Of a stretch of 64,000 nucleotides of DNA, positions 1-7,526 are shown piece by piece; position 1 is the stretch's first letter; each line of letters opens with the position of its first letter. The notes under the pieces were generated by a model. That model had not been told where the DNA came from and made no database searches. It saw nothing but the letters and a program-made list of their open reading frames with translations. Source of the stretch: Flavobacterium fontis (GTDB lineage Bacteria > Bacteroidota > Bacteroidia > Flavobacteriales > Flavobacteriaceae); assembly GCF_900129405.1 (NCBI RefSeq), contig NZ_FQVQ01000007.1, forward strand, positions 1 to 64,000. The letters run 5' to 3'. The position numbers and the translations under genes are program-made.

Positions 1-30
1 TTTTTGCTCAAAAGTACTTTTGAGCAAAAA
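1..30. repeat. Perfect 30-bp palindrome
   Basis: The first 15 bases, TTTTTGCTCAAAAGT, are followed at once by their exact reverse complement, so the segment can fold as a loopless hairpin or cruciform. It is AT-rich and lacks a T-tract beyond the stem, so it is not a typical intrinsic terminator. It may be the edge of another repeat lying left of the window. Confidence 0.8.
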
Positions 31-100
31 TCTATTACTATTTTTAACAATGAAATTAATGTTTAAAAACGGTCAACTCTAATTAGGGAAGTACATAATG

Positions 101-142
101 TACACTGTACACTGTATACTGTACACTGTATACTGTACACTC
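101..142. repeat. Six tandem heptamers TACACTG/TATACTG
   Basis: A 7-bp unit TACACTG (two copies are TATACTG) is repeated six times head to tail just left of a family 1 palindromic element. The unit is close to a self-complementary GTAC/GTATAC pattern. A short tandem array like this could vary by slippage. No gene overlaps it. Confidence 0.85.
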
Positions 143-147
143 TAAAA

Positions 148-292
148 CCCGCTAGCGCGGATTTTCAATCCGTGCCAATACGTTAGAATTGGCTTTTATA
201 GTACTCTTCAAAAATAGGTAAAACGGCATGTATTTAATTGTAGTTTTTTACTTTTTACTGGGTGGGCATGGATTGTAAATCCGCGCCTTTGG
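148..292. repeat. REPIN-like element, family 1, copy 1
   Basis: Two hairpins in inverted orientation (core GCGCGGATTTTCAATCCG at the left, its reverse-complement form at the right) flank a spacer with the conserved strings TTAGAATTGGCTTTTATAG and AAAATAGGTAAAACGGCATG. The outer ends read CCCGCTAGCG and CGCGCCTTTGG. The same arrangement recurs across the first 22 kb. It fits non-autonomous REP/REPIN elements mobilised by a RAYT-type transposase in trans, but no transposase is in the window. Confidence 0.8.
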
Positions 293-424
293 ATTAATCT
301 TTGGTCAAGTCTAAACATTTTTTAAAAACGATTAAACTCTAAGTTGAACAAATCTATCCTTGTCATTTTAGACTTAAATGCTCTTCACTTTAGTTACGCC
401 AGTTTAAATAATTAAATATTGATA

Positions 425-688
425 TCAAATGTTAATTTTATTTATTTCTAACTTTGATCCACAAAAAGGACAATATTTTATTGCAACACTTCCTCTAATT
501 GAAAAATTTGGTAGGTCTATTAAATTATTTTTGTCTTTAAATTTATTTATAAATAAGTATTCTTTATTCTTTTCTATTGAATTAAAAATTAATTTGAAAT
601 TAGGCTCTTCATATAAAATTTCAAAACCTTTTTCTGGATTATTAATTTTACTGATAATTGAATCACAACATTTGTTAATTTCTTTCAT
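425..688 (-). CDS. Small zinc-ribbon protein, probable orphan immunity protein
   Basis: An 87-residue protein of unknown specific function. The C-terminus contains YCPFCGSKLEI, half of a treble-clef/zinc-ribbon knuckle (CxxC), which occurs near the C-terminus of several small immunity-type proteins. An overlapping ORF on the plus strand is judged a shadow, because the minus frame has the zinc knuckle and agrees with the direction of every neighbour. It lies between two family 1 repeats in the immunity-gene array, so an immunity role is inferred from context only. Confidence 0.55.
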   Translation of the reverse strand: MKEINKCCDSIISKINNPEKGFEILYEEPNFKLIFNSIEKNKEYLFINKFKDKNNLIDLPNFSIRGSVAIKYCPFCGSKLEINKINI

Positions 689-731
689 CTTTTTATGTAT
701 TTATTTAATTCGGATGAAATAGAAGCCTCAA

Positions 732-878
732 CCTCGCTAGCGCGGATTTATAATCCGTGCCCATACATTAGAATTGGCTTTTACAATACTCTTCAAAAAT
801 AGGTAAAACGGCATCTATTTAGATGTAGATTTTTGCTTTTTACTTTGTGGGCACGGATTGTAAATCCGCGCTATCGGG
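732..878. repeat. REPIN-like element, family 1, copy 2
   Basis: Paired inverted hairpins (GCGCGGATTTATAATCCG and GGATTGTAAATCCGCGC) with the family spacer between them. The outer right end CTATCGGG is fused directly to the parD remnant that starts two bases later, so this insertion or recombination probably removed the 5' part of parD. Confidence 0.8.
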
Positions 879-879
879 T

Positions 880-1029
880 TCCAAAGGTCGTTTCAGTAAC
901 GCAAGTGAAGTAGTTCGTGCTGGTCTTCGACTATTAGAAGAAGAAAACCGTATAATCCTTTTACGTCATGCAATTTATGGAGGAATGGAAAGTGGTCGAG
1001 CCGGTGACTTTGATCCCAAAAGCATCTAA
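880..1029 (+). pseudogene. parD: Truncated ParD-type antitoxin remnant
   Basis: The frame reads SKGRFSNASEVVRAGLRL, then LLEEENRIILLRHAI and ends GDFDPKSI. The NASEVVRAGLRLLEEE stretch and the terminal DFDP are characteristic of ParD antitoxins, which partner ParE toxins of the RelE/ParE superfamily. The N-terminal ribbon-helix-helix half of the usual roughly 80-90 residues is missing and is replaced by the end of a palindromic repeat. No parE follows; only about 60 non-coding bases remain before the next, oppositely oriented gene. This is one of the few plus-strand coding remnants in the accessory region and is surely non-functional for DNA binding. Confidence 0.75.
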
Positions 1030-1090
1030 TTGATTAAATTAGAAACGTATGAAAATATAAAACGTATGTTTTTACAGTACTCAGTTTATT

Positions 1091-1828
1091 TTACTTTACA
1101 ATATATTTTACTGCTAAAGTATCTCTTAAAATAGGGGTAACATGATCGTTAAATTTGTATTCTACGGCATATTTAATTGAATACATCCCTTTTTCATGGT
1201 TAGTATCTTCAACGGTTATTAAAGTAGAGTCATTTTGATACACCAAATAAATCTCATTATTCCTATGATTGCTTATAAATTTAATACTTCGCTTGGCGTA
1301 GGGAATGTTTGCAACTACTATTTTGTAGATCAAAACATCATCTACCTTAATTTCAGAATTAAAATAATTTATATCCCCTTTATCCTTTAGAGCTCTAAAA
1401 ATGGGAAGGCCGTCATATTTAACAACAGTTTTATTAGAATATGAAATGATAAAACGAAGATTTTCTTCATAATCATAAAGCAAATATTTATTTAATTTGC
1501 CCTTTTTGTCAAACAAAGAAGTTTCTAATTTATATCCCGAATCCATTAATGAAGTTTTTTCTTTGTGGCCATTTTTCTTAAAAAAAGTTAAATACCCATG
1601 AAGTTCATTGAATTTAAACCCACCCTTAACTTTTAGGTTACCATTACCATATTTCTTTTCATAAATACCATCTATTATTGTGTCATTATTACTTATAAAA
1701 TATTCAAACTTTTCAATTTCACCATTTTTATCTGTTCTCTTTAACTGTTTTCTTTTTTCTTTATTTACATCACATTGAAAAAGAAATAAATTCACAAATA
1801 CTATAATTAAAAAACTATTTTTCATCAT
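1091..1828 (-). CDS. MORN/YwqK-like lipoprotein, probable orphan immunity protein
   Basis: A 245-residue protein with a lipoprotein-type signal peptide (FLIIVFVNLFLFQC, lipobox Cys around residue 19). The middle has MORN-variant repeats such as GIYEKKYGNGNLKVKGGF and GYLTFFKKNGHKEKTS, as in the YwqK family, which in other bacteria includes antitoxin or immunity proteins. A toxin-tail frame ending NSNPSL stops immediately before the ATG, the typical toxin-immunity spacing. ATGATG offers two starts three bases apart. Function as an exported immunity protein is inferred from context and fold type. Confidence 0.6.
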   Translation of the reverse strand: MMKNSFLIIVFVNLFLFQCDVNKEKRKQLKRTDKNGEIEKFEYFISNNDTIIDGIYEKKYGNGNLKVKGGFKFNELHGYLTFFKKNGHKEKTSLMDSGYKLETSLFDKKGKLNKYLLYDYEENLRFIISYSNKTVVKYDGLPIFRALKDKGDINYFNSEIKVDDVLIYKIVVANIPYAKRSIKFISNHRNNEIYLVYQNDSTLITVEDTNHEKGMYSIKYAVEYKFNDHVTPILRDTLAVKYIVK

Positions 1829-1888
1829 TTAAAGCGATGGATTTGAGTTATGATAATGAAGATTCTCTGGGTCATTAGGGTCAACTTC
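1829..1888 (-). pseudogene. Toxin C-terminal tail stub
   Basis: Twenty codons read EVDPNDPENLHYHNSNPSL and a TAA that abuts the ATG of the next gene. The 5' side runs straight into a partial family 2 repeat, so only the last codons of a polymorphic-toxin tip remain. The acidic, Asn-rich tail and the abutting stop/start are typical of RHS toxin-immunity pairs. Confidence 0.5.
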
Positions 1889-1950
1889 AACTTAGAAGCG
1901 GTTTTTTTTCATTGTTTCGTAAAGATTGGAGTTAGCGATTAGCCATAAGT
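1889..1950. repeat. Partial family 2 junction element
   Basis: Contains the shared string ATTGTTTCGTAAAGATtGGA followed by GTTAGCGATTAGCCAT, found in eight places in the array. The terminal CAAAGTC hairpins are absent in this copy. Confidence 0.6.
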
Positions 1951-2037
1951 TTATACTTTACAGGAAAAGTCTTGTTTTCTATTGCACAAATTGAAAACAT
2001 TTTTTTGTTAGAACTCTCTGCACAAGCTTTTCAACAA

Positions 2038-2658
2038 TCAATGTCTCGGAAAGGCAACATATGTGTATTCGAATTTTAAAGATTTAGTTGTCCTTCCTGA
2101 TGCACTAATTTCAGATATACTTTCTATGTTATCTAAACTAGTGTAAAAAATAACAATCCTTTTAGTATCGTCTAGAATTTGATGAATTCTATTTTGCTTA
2201 TCATATACAAAATTACAAGAATAAATTGTTGAAGGTCCAGTAATGGAAAAATGAGAAATTCTACCGCCATTGTCGTAGTTCATTGAATAAGCTGTCTGCA
2301 ATGCTGGTTGTAAATGTTTATTTATGATTATTTTTTTTGATTGTTTCGGTATACCTTTCAGTTGCTCTGTTGCAGGGAAGTAATAAGGAAATTGAAAATT
2401 GTCCTTACAAAATTGAATATTGAATTTTGGTTTTAAACGATCAACCGAATTACCCCATGCTGTATGGTAAACAATTTTGCCTTTGGGAATACTGTCATAA
2501 ACGTCATCTTGATAAACGATGACCTTATCAATAGAATTATGTTGATTTGCATCTGATTGATTTACATCTGAATGATTTGCATCCATCGCCTTTCCGCAAG
2601 AAATAGCAAGAATTCCCATAAATAAAATTAGCACTATTTTATTTGATAATCGTTTCAT
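2038..2658 (-). CDS. Lipoprotein of unknown function in immunity array
   Basis: 206 residues with a clear lipoprotein signal (IVLILFMGILAISCGK). After the lipid-anchor Cys comes a low-complexity linker with imperfect repeats of DANHSDVNQSDANQ, then a domain with no recognised motif. I do not recognise the family. It follows the gene order and strand of the array. No clear toxin tail is visible upstream; the segment before the start carries a decayed string, CGATTGCTATCGGGATGTG, shared with other junctions in the array. Confidence 0.6.
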   Translation of the reverse strand: MKRLSNKIVLILFMGILAISCGKAMDANHSDVNQSDANQHNSIDKVIVYQDDVYDSIPKGKIVYHTAWGNSVDRLKPKFNIQFCKDNFQFPYYFPATEQLKGIPKQSKKIIINKHLQPALQTAYSMNYDNGGRISHFSITGPSTIYSCNFVYDKQNRIHQILDDTKRIVIFYTSLDNIESISEISASGRTTKSLKFEYTYVAFPRH

Positions 2659-2743
2659 AAAATTACTACTACATCCAATTTACCACGCTACACATCCCGA
2701 TAGCAATCGAGATAAACAGCTGAGGAGCCCACTTAAAACAACT

Positions 2744-3664
2744 TTATTTTTTCTTTTTTTCTTTTTTTGTTGCTTTTTTGTTTGTTGAATTTATAGGATT
2801 GATTAACACACCATCATCCCAAATTTCTTCCCTGTCTATACAGCCATTTTCGGTGTAATAAATCCATTTTCCAGTTTTTCTTATATCGTATTCTTTACCG
2901 TTTGGTTCAAATTTACTGCTGCTATATTCGCCTTCCGAGGATAGTTTGCCGTTTTCAAAATAAGTATACCATGTGCCGAATCGACTTTGTTTTATATTGT
3001 TTAAATAACGGAAAAAACCGTACTCTTTGGGAATATAAAAATTTGAAAATGTGACCACTAACTCTTCATTTTTAGTAATAAAATAGCGAAGCTTTTCTAT
3101 ATAATTCTTTTCGTTAAATTCTAAATCTACATATCTATCGTTTCCTAAGTTATAGGTTTGACTACCCGTTAATTTAGTTTCTTTAAACTCATTATGAACA
3201 TAAATTTTACTATAATCAAAACTTATTGAATCTGGTTTTGCCACGGTTAATACTTTACAAAGCAAATTTTCTCTATTATATATTGTCGAGATTAATAAAT
3301 TATCGTATTTTTTTGACTTCAAATAGATATGCATTCTAAAATAAATTTCAGAATTATTCATGTTCCAATTTCTTATAATTAAAGAATCTTTAAAAAATCG
3401 AAACTTATCACTATAAGTTTCGGCATAAATTAATTTTTGCTTTTGCTTTGTACTACAAACACTATCATATTCAACAAATAACTCTTGCCCATGATATGGC
3501 ATAGTCATGTATTGTTTTTTATAAACAAAACTTTTAATAATTTTTGGATTACAATTAAAGTATTCCGTTTTTAAGGTATCCTTATTTATTAATTTAATTT
3601 GGGAAAAGGAGTAATTAAATAAAAAAATAAAGCCTAAAATTTTAATCCTTTGGCACATAATCAT
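2744..3664 (-). CDS. Secreted MORN-repeat (YwqK-like) protein, orphan immunity candidate
   Basis: The start at 3664 gives MIMCQRIKILGFIFLFNYSF followed by SQ, a plausible signal peptide; 3658 is an alternative, and the longer frame to 3727 reads back into junction repeat. The C-terminal 70 residues hold MORN-like repeats (GTWYTYFENGKLSSEGEY, then GKWIYYTENGCIDREE). A paralogue with the same layout, including a central DSVC...KQKQK segment, lies at 15027-15884. A nonsense-mutated toxin tail overlaps the start. The C-terminus ends in a lysine-rich tract. Periplasmic or outer-membrane immunity is inferred, not shown. Confidence 0.6.
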   Translation of the reverse strand: MIMCQRIKILGFIFLFNYSFSQIKLINKDTLKTEYFNCNPKIIKSFVYKKQYMTMPYHGQELFVEYDSVCSTKQKQKLIYAETYSDKFRFFKDSLIIRNWNMNNSEIYFRMHIYLKSKKYDNLLISTIYNRENLLCKVLTVAKPDSISFDYSKIYVHNEFKETKLTGSQTYNLGNDRYVDLEFNEKNYIEKLRYFITKNEELVVTFSNFYIPKEYGFFRYLNNIKQSRFGTWYTYFENGKLSSEGEYSSSKFEPNGKEYDIRKTGKWIYYTENGCIDREEIWDDGVLINPINSTNKKATKKEKKKK

Positions 3665-3716
3665 TGTCTTTGTTATAGTGTTATTTTTCATCGGGAGTTG
3701 TATCTCTGTTGCGCAT
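3642..3716 (-). pseudogene. Toxin C-terminal tail with internal stop
   Basis: The frame reads RDTTPDEK, stop, HYNKDNDYVPKD, stop. Its end overlaps the start of the MORN-type gene by about 20 bases. The in-frame TAA at 3681-3683 indicates a decayed toxin tip. The peptide style (charged, Asn/Asp-rich, ending PKD) resembles the other tails in the array. Confidence 0.45.
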
Positions 3717-3734
3717 CCCCATAGCAATCGGGAA

Positions 3735-4158
3735 CAGACTTTGCACTACTTTTCCAGTGTTACATAAAGATAGGAATTAGCGATTAGCCATTAGTCAAAA
3801 CAGTCGTTTATTTTTGTATTACCCTGCTACCTCGCTAGCGCGAATTTATAATCCGGGCCATCGGAGTGTAGGGTATTTTCTAACCTTTTTATCATAAGTC
3901 ACTACGGGTTATACCCTACAAGAAATAAGGAATAAACAAAGTCCAAAATAGATAGGAAGTTTAATTTTCATTTTTACTACAGCCTCATTTTACTAATTAC
4001 AATCGCTAATTTTTCCAGAGGGTAAACTATTAAATTTTAAAGATAAAAATTGTAAATAGTTTTACAGGAATTCAAATAGAAATTTTAAAACAAAAGAGTT
4101 ATCCGTTATTTTAAAATTTTGTAAACGACAAATCATAAATTCCTAACGAAGTTTACTT
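3735..4158. repeat. Gene-free stretch: partial family 2 element, single family 1 hairpin, inverted repeat
   Basis: From 3738 to about 3800 runs a partial family 2 junction (CATAAAGATAGGAATTAGCG then ATTAGCCATTAG). A lone family 1 hairpin, with the outer ends of both halves fused (CTCGCTAGCGCGAATTTATA then ATCCGGGCCATCGG), occupies 3830-3866. Directly after it, TGTAGGGTA at 3867-3875 is matched by its reverse complement TACCCTACA at 3912-3920. I see no coding sequence in the rest. Confidence 0.6.
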
Positions 4159-4554
4159 TTAAAGATTTTCAAATGAAAAAGAATTTATTTCGGCATCACT
4201 GAACGATTTACTACTAACGTTGGTGTTCATTTCTAAAACAATCTCAATTTTTTCAAATGCTAACCAAAACTCTTGACCTTTACCCCTATTTTCTTTAAAT
4301 GTATCCCCTATACATTCTCTATTTTCTTTGGGTATTTTTCTACTTTCATCATAAGAATACGTTAATGATTGTAACGAATAAATCAGTAAACAATGGCTTA
4401 AAAAACTACATTTTGGTATTGAAAGAACATTTACTTGTATCTCTTCAATAGTCTGAATATTGTACACATACACAAAGAGTTGATTATTTCGCAATACTAC
4501 TTGTTCCAATATAGCCTCTGCAAAATTGAATGGGCTGTTCTTATAAAAGGTCAT
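4159..4554 (-). CDS. Cytosolic-type small protein, orphan immunity candidate
   Basis: 131 residues without signal peptide or membrane segment, so if it is an immunity protein it would act in the cytoplasm. No motif recognised. The start is well supported: its ATG overlaps the TGA of an upstream toxin tail (ATGA). Acidic overall with a Ser-rich C-terminus (SSKSFSDAEINSFSFENL). Confidence 0.55.
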   Translation of the reverse strand: MTFYKNSPFNFAEAILEQVVLRNNQLFVYVYNIQTIEEIQVNVLSIPKCSFLSHCLLIYSLQSLTYSYDESRKIPKENRECIGDTFKENRGKGQEFWLAFEKIEIVLEMNTNVSSKSFSDAEINSFSFENL

Positions 4555-4680
4555 ATTTGATTATTTTTAATAAAAGCTACTCTATAGTCCAAAGTCACTA
4601 GACTTAGAGTCACTTTTCCATTGTTTCATAAAGATAGGAATTAGCTTTCAGCAATTAGCCAAAACATAAATTTGAATATT
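4551..4680 (-). pseudogene. Toxin tail stub joined to partial family 2 element
   Basis: The frame ends DYRVAFIKNNQI and stops with TGA overlapping the next ATG. Upstream the same frame runs into the repeat (NNGKVTLS), showing that the repeat replaced the body of the toxin. A degenerate terminal hairpin CCAAAGTCACTAGACTTAG lies at 4588-4606. Confidence 0.45.
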
Positions 4681-4729
4681 TTGTTTTGTATTGCGAAAAT
4701 TAGTACAATTTCTTGCCATAACAATGAAT

Positions 4730-5343
4730 TTATTCAATGAAATAGGTATTACTAATACTACAATTTAATATAAAAATAAAGGTTGCCTTTTGATTTAAAT
4801 CCTTGTACAAATCACAATACAAATCCACATAAAATTTCTTATTTATCTGTTTAACATCACCAGTTTTTTTATATACTGTGTTAATTTGTTCTGTTAAAAA
4901 AGTATTTGTAAACATATAAAAATAGGATACAAAATCTTTGACTGAACTCTGCCAAATGAAACCTTTAAAAGTTATGGGTTCAACAAGTATTCTGTCCTTT
5001 GATGTTGTTGAGAATGTTCGATTCTCACATCCACTCATTTGATGAATTTCATTTACAATTGTACTATCAAAAACTTTTAATAATAAATGCTTTTGATTTA
5101 ATCTAGGTACATAATGATACCAATTCCCCATTTCTTGTAGCCCTTCAATACCTTTTCTTTTGTATATCCGTTTAATTTTTGATTGATTGTTTTAAATGGT
5201 ATAAAAATTATGTTACTATTTTGTTGTGTAAGTGTAGTATCATTAATTTTTTGGGTTGTTATAATCTGTAAAAAATAGCCTTTGTCATTAATTAATTGAC
5301 TAAAACATAAATTAGTAAAAAATATAAAAAATAAGATTCTCAT
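4730..5343 (-). pseudogene. Frameshifted secreted protein gene
   Basis: The start at 5343 gives a good signal peptide (MRILFFIFFTNLCFSQ). The frame then runs to GYTKEK and closes at 5098, while a second frame (KGIEGLQEMGNWYHYV onward) continues without interruption to 4730. One missing A in the short A-run of GAAAAGG near 5161 would join them into a protein of about 204 residues. Either the gene is broken or the base is a sequencing error in a homopolymer. Family not recognised; context suggests an immunity protein. Confidence 0.6.
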
Positions 5344-5347
5344 TTTA

Positions 5348-5398
5348 CTATTCCTTTGGTACCATTTCTTTATTTGCTCCTTCCTCTCTTTCAAGACC
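5348..5398 (-). pseudogene. Toxin C-terminal tail stub
   Basis: The frame reads GLEREEGANKEMVPKE and stops four bases before the ATG of the frameshifted immunity-type gene. Its 5' side merges with the family 2 junction element. It probably derives from the last helix of an RHS toxin tip. Confidence 0.45.
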
Positions 5399-5540
5399 TG
5401 TTGTGCAAAGTGGCCAACTTAGCGCTACTTTTCCATTGTTTCGTAAAGATAGGAATTAGCCGTTAGCTTTCAGCAATCAGCAATTTGCCAATCCTGAAGT
5501 TAGCATTTTTGTATTAGTCTAAGTCAGGAGACTTTGGACA
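5399..5540. repeat. Family 2 junction element (between toxin stub and RHS core)
   Basis: Carries the shared body (TTGTTTCGTAAAGATAGG, AATTAGC repeats, CCTGAAGTTAGCATTTTTG) and ends at the right with AAGTCAGGAGACTTTGG, a hairpin with stem AAGTC/GACTT. The left hairpin is eroded (CAAAGTGGCC). Confidence 0.65.
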
Positions 5541-5697
5541 ACTTAATTGAATTCAATGAACTCCATTCACCTTTTATTTCATCGTCTTTCTCTTGCCTTT
5601 GGAAGCCATATCGATACTCATCGGTGCTGCCGTGGCGGTTGGGTACTAGACTTCCGAAAAAATTACAAGGAAATAGGTTGTAAAAGTTGAATTTATT
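5524..5697 (-). pseudogene. RHS core remnant 1
   Basis: The minus frame reads [20 protein letters not shown], then [19 protein letters not shown], then IKLSKVS and stop. The [21 protein letters not shown] signature marks the RHS repeat-associated core of Bacteroidota RHS proteins. In full proteins this continues into the RMHDPRxGRF region; here the last codons (SKVS, stop) are supplied by the family 2 terminal hairpin. This is the least damaged of four copies. No start codon or upstream YD repeats are present. Confidence 0.8.
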
Positions 5698-5790
5698 TTA
5701 AAAAAAAATATAAAAGAACGTAGTAAAAAGATAATAAAAACTTCAATTTTTCGGATTGTGATTTTATGTAGTTTTAGCTCTTTTTTTGGA

Positions 5791-5816
5791 CCCGAAAGGA
5801 TTCGGACGGGAGCGGG
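5791..5816. repeat. Family 3 hairpin, diverged copy
   Basis: CCCGAAAGGATTCGG can form a small stem and is followed by ACGGGAGCGGG, matching the right part of the better copies near 11.9 and 14.9 kb. It sits at the same distance upstream of an RHS core remnant as those near 10.97 and 14.94 kb. Confidence 0.5.
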
Positions 5817-5866
5817 TGAGATTGAAAAAGAGCATAAAAAATTGGAGAGGTTTCAAAAATGTAAAA

Positions 5867-6298
5867 TTAAATAAAATCAATAGATCTAATGTAATATTTT
5901 ATTAATTCAATTCCTCTATCCATCCAATATATGTATAAGAAATATCCGTTATAGTCATTTTCAGAAGATGTTTCTTTTAGATTTAAAAAGTTTAAAATAT
6001 TTTTTTTTCTAATATTTTTCAAATCATTTAAAGTTTCATTTTTTAATTTTACTAATTTCATTTTATATGCCGAATCATTTTTGATAGTAGACACTTTTTT
6101 ATCAAATTCTTTGCAAATACTATCCAAAGAATATTCTCTTTTGTTACAAATTGCGTTAAGATAGTTGTTTAAATCACTTTGATTGCAATTAAAGCATTCA
6201 TTTTCTATTTTTTGCTCAAGAATATTTAATGGGTCTGATTGAGCTTTTGAAATAGAAAAAATAAAAAAAATGCCTAAGGTCAATAAACTTTTCATCAT
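5867..6298 (-). CDS. Secreted small protein, orphan immunity candidate
   Basis: 143 residues with a signal peptide (LLTLGIFFIFSISKAQS). The mature part is helical and Cys-containing (ENECFNCNQSDL) and resembles small periplasmic four-helix proteins, but I do not recognise a family. A toxin tail ending YINKSNP stops six bases upstream. ATGATG gives alternative starts at 6298 and 6295. A periplasmic immunity role is inferred from neighbourhood. Confidence 0.6.
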   Translation of the reverse strand: MMKSLLTLGIFFIFSISKAQSDPLNILEQKIENECFNCNQSDLNNYLNAICNKREYSLDSICKEFDKKVSTIKNDSAYKMKLVKLKNETLNDLKNIRKKNILNFLNLKETSSENDYNGYFLYIYWMDRGIELIKYYIRSIDFI

Positions 6299-6303
6299 GT
6301 TAT

Positions 6304-6345
6304 TTATGGATTACTTTTGTTGATATATGGTGACTCTTGTTTATA
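6304..6345 (-). pseudogene. Toxin C-terminal tail stub
   Basis: The frame YKQESPYINKSNP ends in TAA six bases before the next ATG. Upstream it is cut off by a single family 1 hairpin beginning at 6347. The NSNP/KSNP ending resembles the tail at 1829-1888. Confidence 0.4.
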
Positions 6346-6346
6346 A

Positions 6347-6383
6347 CCCCGCTAGCGCGAATTTATAATCCGGGCCATCGGAG
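6347..6383. repeat. Single family 1 hairpin
   Basis: CCCCGCTAGCGCGAATTTAT followed by AATCCGGGCCATCGG. It looks like the two outer ends of a paired element after loss of the spacer and is nearly identical to the copy at 3830-3866. Confidence 0.7.
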
Positions 6384-6409
6384 TGGGGAATTCGCATTTT
6401 AAGTTTAAA

Positions 6410-6709
6410 CTAATTAATCCAAAAATCATATTTTTTTACAATTCTTATAAGGTCAGAATACAATAAAAAAATATCTTTCCATTTTTTTGTACTGCCTATA
6501 GAATCTTCTATAAATCTTTCTCTTTCAAACCAAACTTTTTCCTCTTTCTTTATTTTTCTTTCATTTTTTAATCCCAACTCTATAAGAGAAACAGCTATTT
6601 CAATTGCATTTATATCAAATATAAAAGCAGTGGACTCAAAATTATTCTCAATCCTGAATGTATAAATTCTCTTTCGTATTGTGAATATGATTTCTTCTAT
6701 ATTTTCCAT
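6410..6709 (-). CDS. Small cytosolic protein, orphan immunity candidate
   Basis: The start at 6709 (MENIEEIIFTIRKRI) is preferred over the longer frame to 6754, because the extension overlaps the end of a toxin tail. About 99 residues, predicted helical, no signal peptide. It keeps patterns such as KKWKDIFLLYSDLIRIVKK. Family not recognised. Lies between two single family 1 hairpins. Confidence 0.55.
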   Translation of the reverse strand: MENIEEIIFTIRKRIYTFRIENNFESTAFIFDINAIEIAVSLIELGLKNERKIKKEEKVWFERERFIEDSIGSTKKWKDIFLLYSDLIRIVKKYDFWIN

Positions 6710-6728
6710 TTTTTTAATTAACTTCAAG

Positions 6729-6782
6729 TTATTTAACAGGTTCAAAGGTTGCATTAACCTTTAGGTAATTTGAAAATATTTG
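6729..6782 (-). pseudogene. Toxin C-terminal tail stub
   Basis: The frame QIFSNYLKVNATFEPVK ends in TAA about 20 bases before the immunity-type start at 6709. A family 1 hairpin begins a few bases upstream and removes the rest. Confidence 0.4.
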
Positions 6783-6788
6783 TTCTCT

Positions 6789-6820
6789 GAGCACGGTTTG
6801 AAAATCCGTGTCTTTGGGGG
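6789..6820. repeat. Single family 1 hairpin (right-half type)
   Basis: GAGCACGGTTTGAAAATCCG then TGTCTTTGGGG: the right-hand hairpin of the family with one stem mismatch. Its left partner is missing. Confidence 0.55.
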
Positions 6821-6877
6821 AAGTTTAATTTTTTTGGGGAACTTACGAGAATAAAAACAAGTTTGTCATCTAATTAT

Positions 6878-7201
6878 TTAAAGAAAATTAAATTCTATAA
6901 GTTTAATTGCTTTTTTCATACCCTTTATCAAACCAACATAATTTTTTGTTTTTAATATAAAAATGGGTTTATTATAAAAATCATCTTTGAACACTATAAT
7001 CTTAAAAAAACCATTTTCAAAACTATTATCATGAGAAATCCAACCTATATCAATATAGACATCTTCGAAAATATATTTTGCTAAAAACATATCTTCATAC
7101 AACAGGCTATTTTTAAATTGATTTTCTAAAGTTAAATTTAAATCTGTAAAATCATTTTTTAAAACAATAAATTTATCTAAACATATTTTTTTATTTATCA
7201 T
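6878..7201 (-). CDS. Small cytosolic protein, orphan immunity candidate
   Basis: 107 residues, no signal peptide. Aromatic and acidic (IDIGWISHDNSFENGFF), typical in composition of small immunity proteins but without a recognised motif. It follows a possible toxin-tail remnant at 7243-7311. Base composition is extremely AT-rich, as in its neighbours. Confidence 0.55.
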   Translation of the reverse strand: MINKKICLDKFIVLKNDFTDLNLTLENQFKNSLLYEDMFLAKYIFEDVYIDIGWISHDNSFENGFFKIIVFKDDFYNKPIFILKTKNYVGLIKGMKKAIKLIEFNFL

Positions 7202-7242
7202 TTCTTATTTGGTTAATTTTTGTGCCGTGCTTCAGTTATGGT

Positions 7243-7311
7243 TTATACTTGTACTTCATTGGTCGCTTCAATATATTCCATTCTCATGTATTTTGTTTTT
7301 CCTTTAAACAG
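7243..7311 (-). pseudogene. Possible toxin tail remnant
   Basis: The frame FKGKTKYMRMEYIEATNEVQ ends in TAA about 40 bases before the next ATG. It is bounded upstream by a diverged family 1 element. The larger gap makes this assignment weaker than the others. Confidence 0.3.
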
Positions 7312-7327
7312 CATCTATGGCACCACT

Positions 7328-7526
7328 CCAGCATAGATTTACTTCGTCGGTTCGGCAAATGCTTCGAGCAACATCGGTGTCCTATCAATATACATACCTA
7401 TATAGTAGTTCTCAAAAATAAGGAAAACGACGTCTAATTTGAAGTAGATTTTACTTTTTACTTTGTGAGCATCGATTATACCTGAGGCTCTAGCTGAACA
7501 GAGAAAGGAAATCCGGGCTATCGGGG
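7328..7526. repeat. REPIN-like element, family 1, diverged long copy
   Basis: The spacer shows the family signature (AGTAGTTCTCAAAAATAAGG, TTTTTACTTTGTGAGCA). The end hairpins are extended variants (ATTTACTTCGTCGGTTCGGC at left, GCTCTAGCTGAACAGAG at right) that resemble the right end of the copy at 13372-13546. Confidence 0.6.

Noticed and set aside
1..30. Palindrome as an intrinsic terminator
   Set aside because: The stem is AT-rich, has no loop and is not followed by a T-tract on either strand.
429..722. Plus-strand 97-residue ORF rich in Ile/Leu
   Set aside because: It is antisense to the zinc-ribbon gene 425-688; the minus frame carries a CxxC knuckle and agrees with neighbouring strand usage.
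5399..5540. Peptide NNGKVALSWATFCSGVKV as a conserved toxin linker
   Set aside because: It is in frame with several toxin tails, but it is the translation of the family 2 repeat, is preceded by a stop in every copy, and changes frame in one copy.
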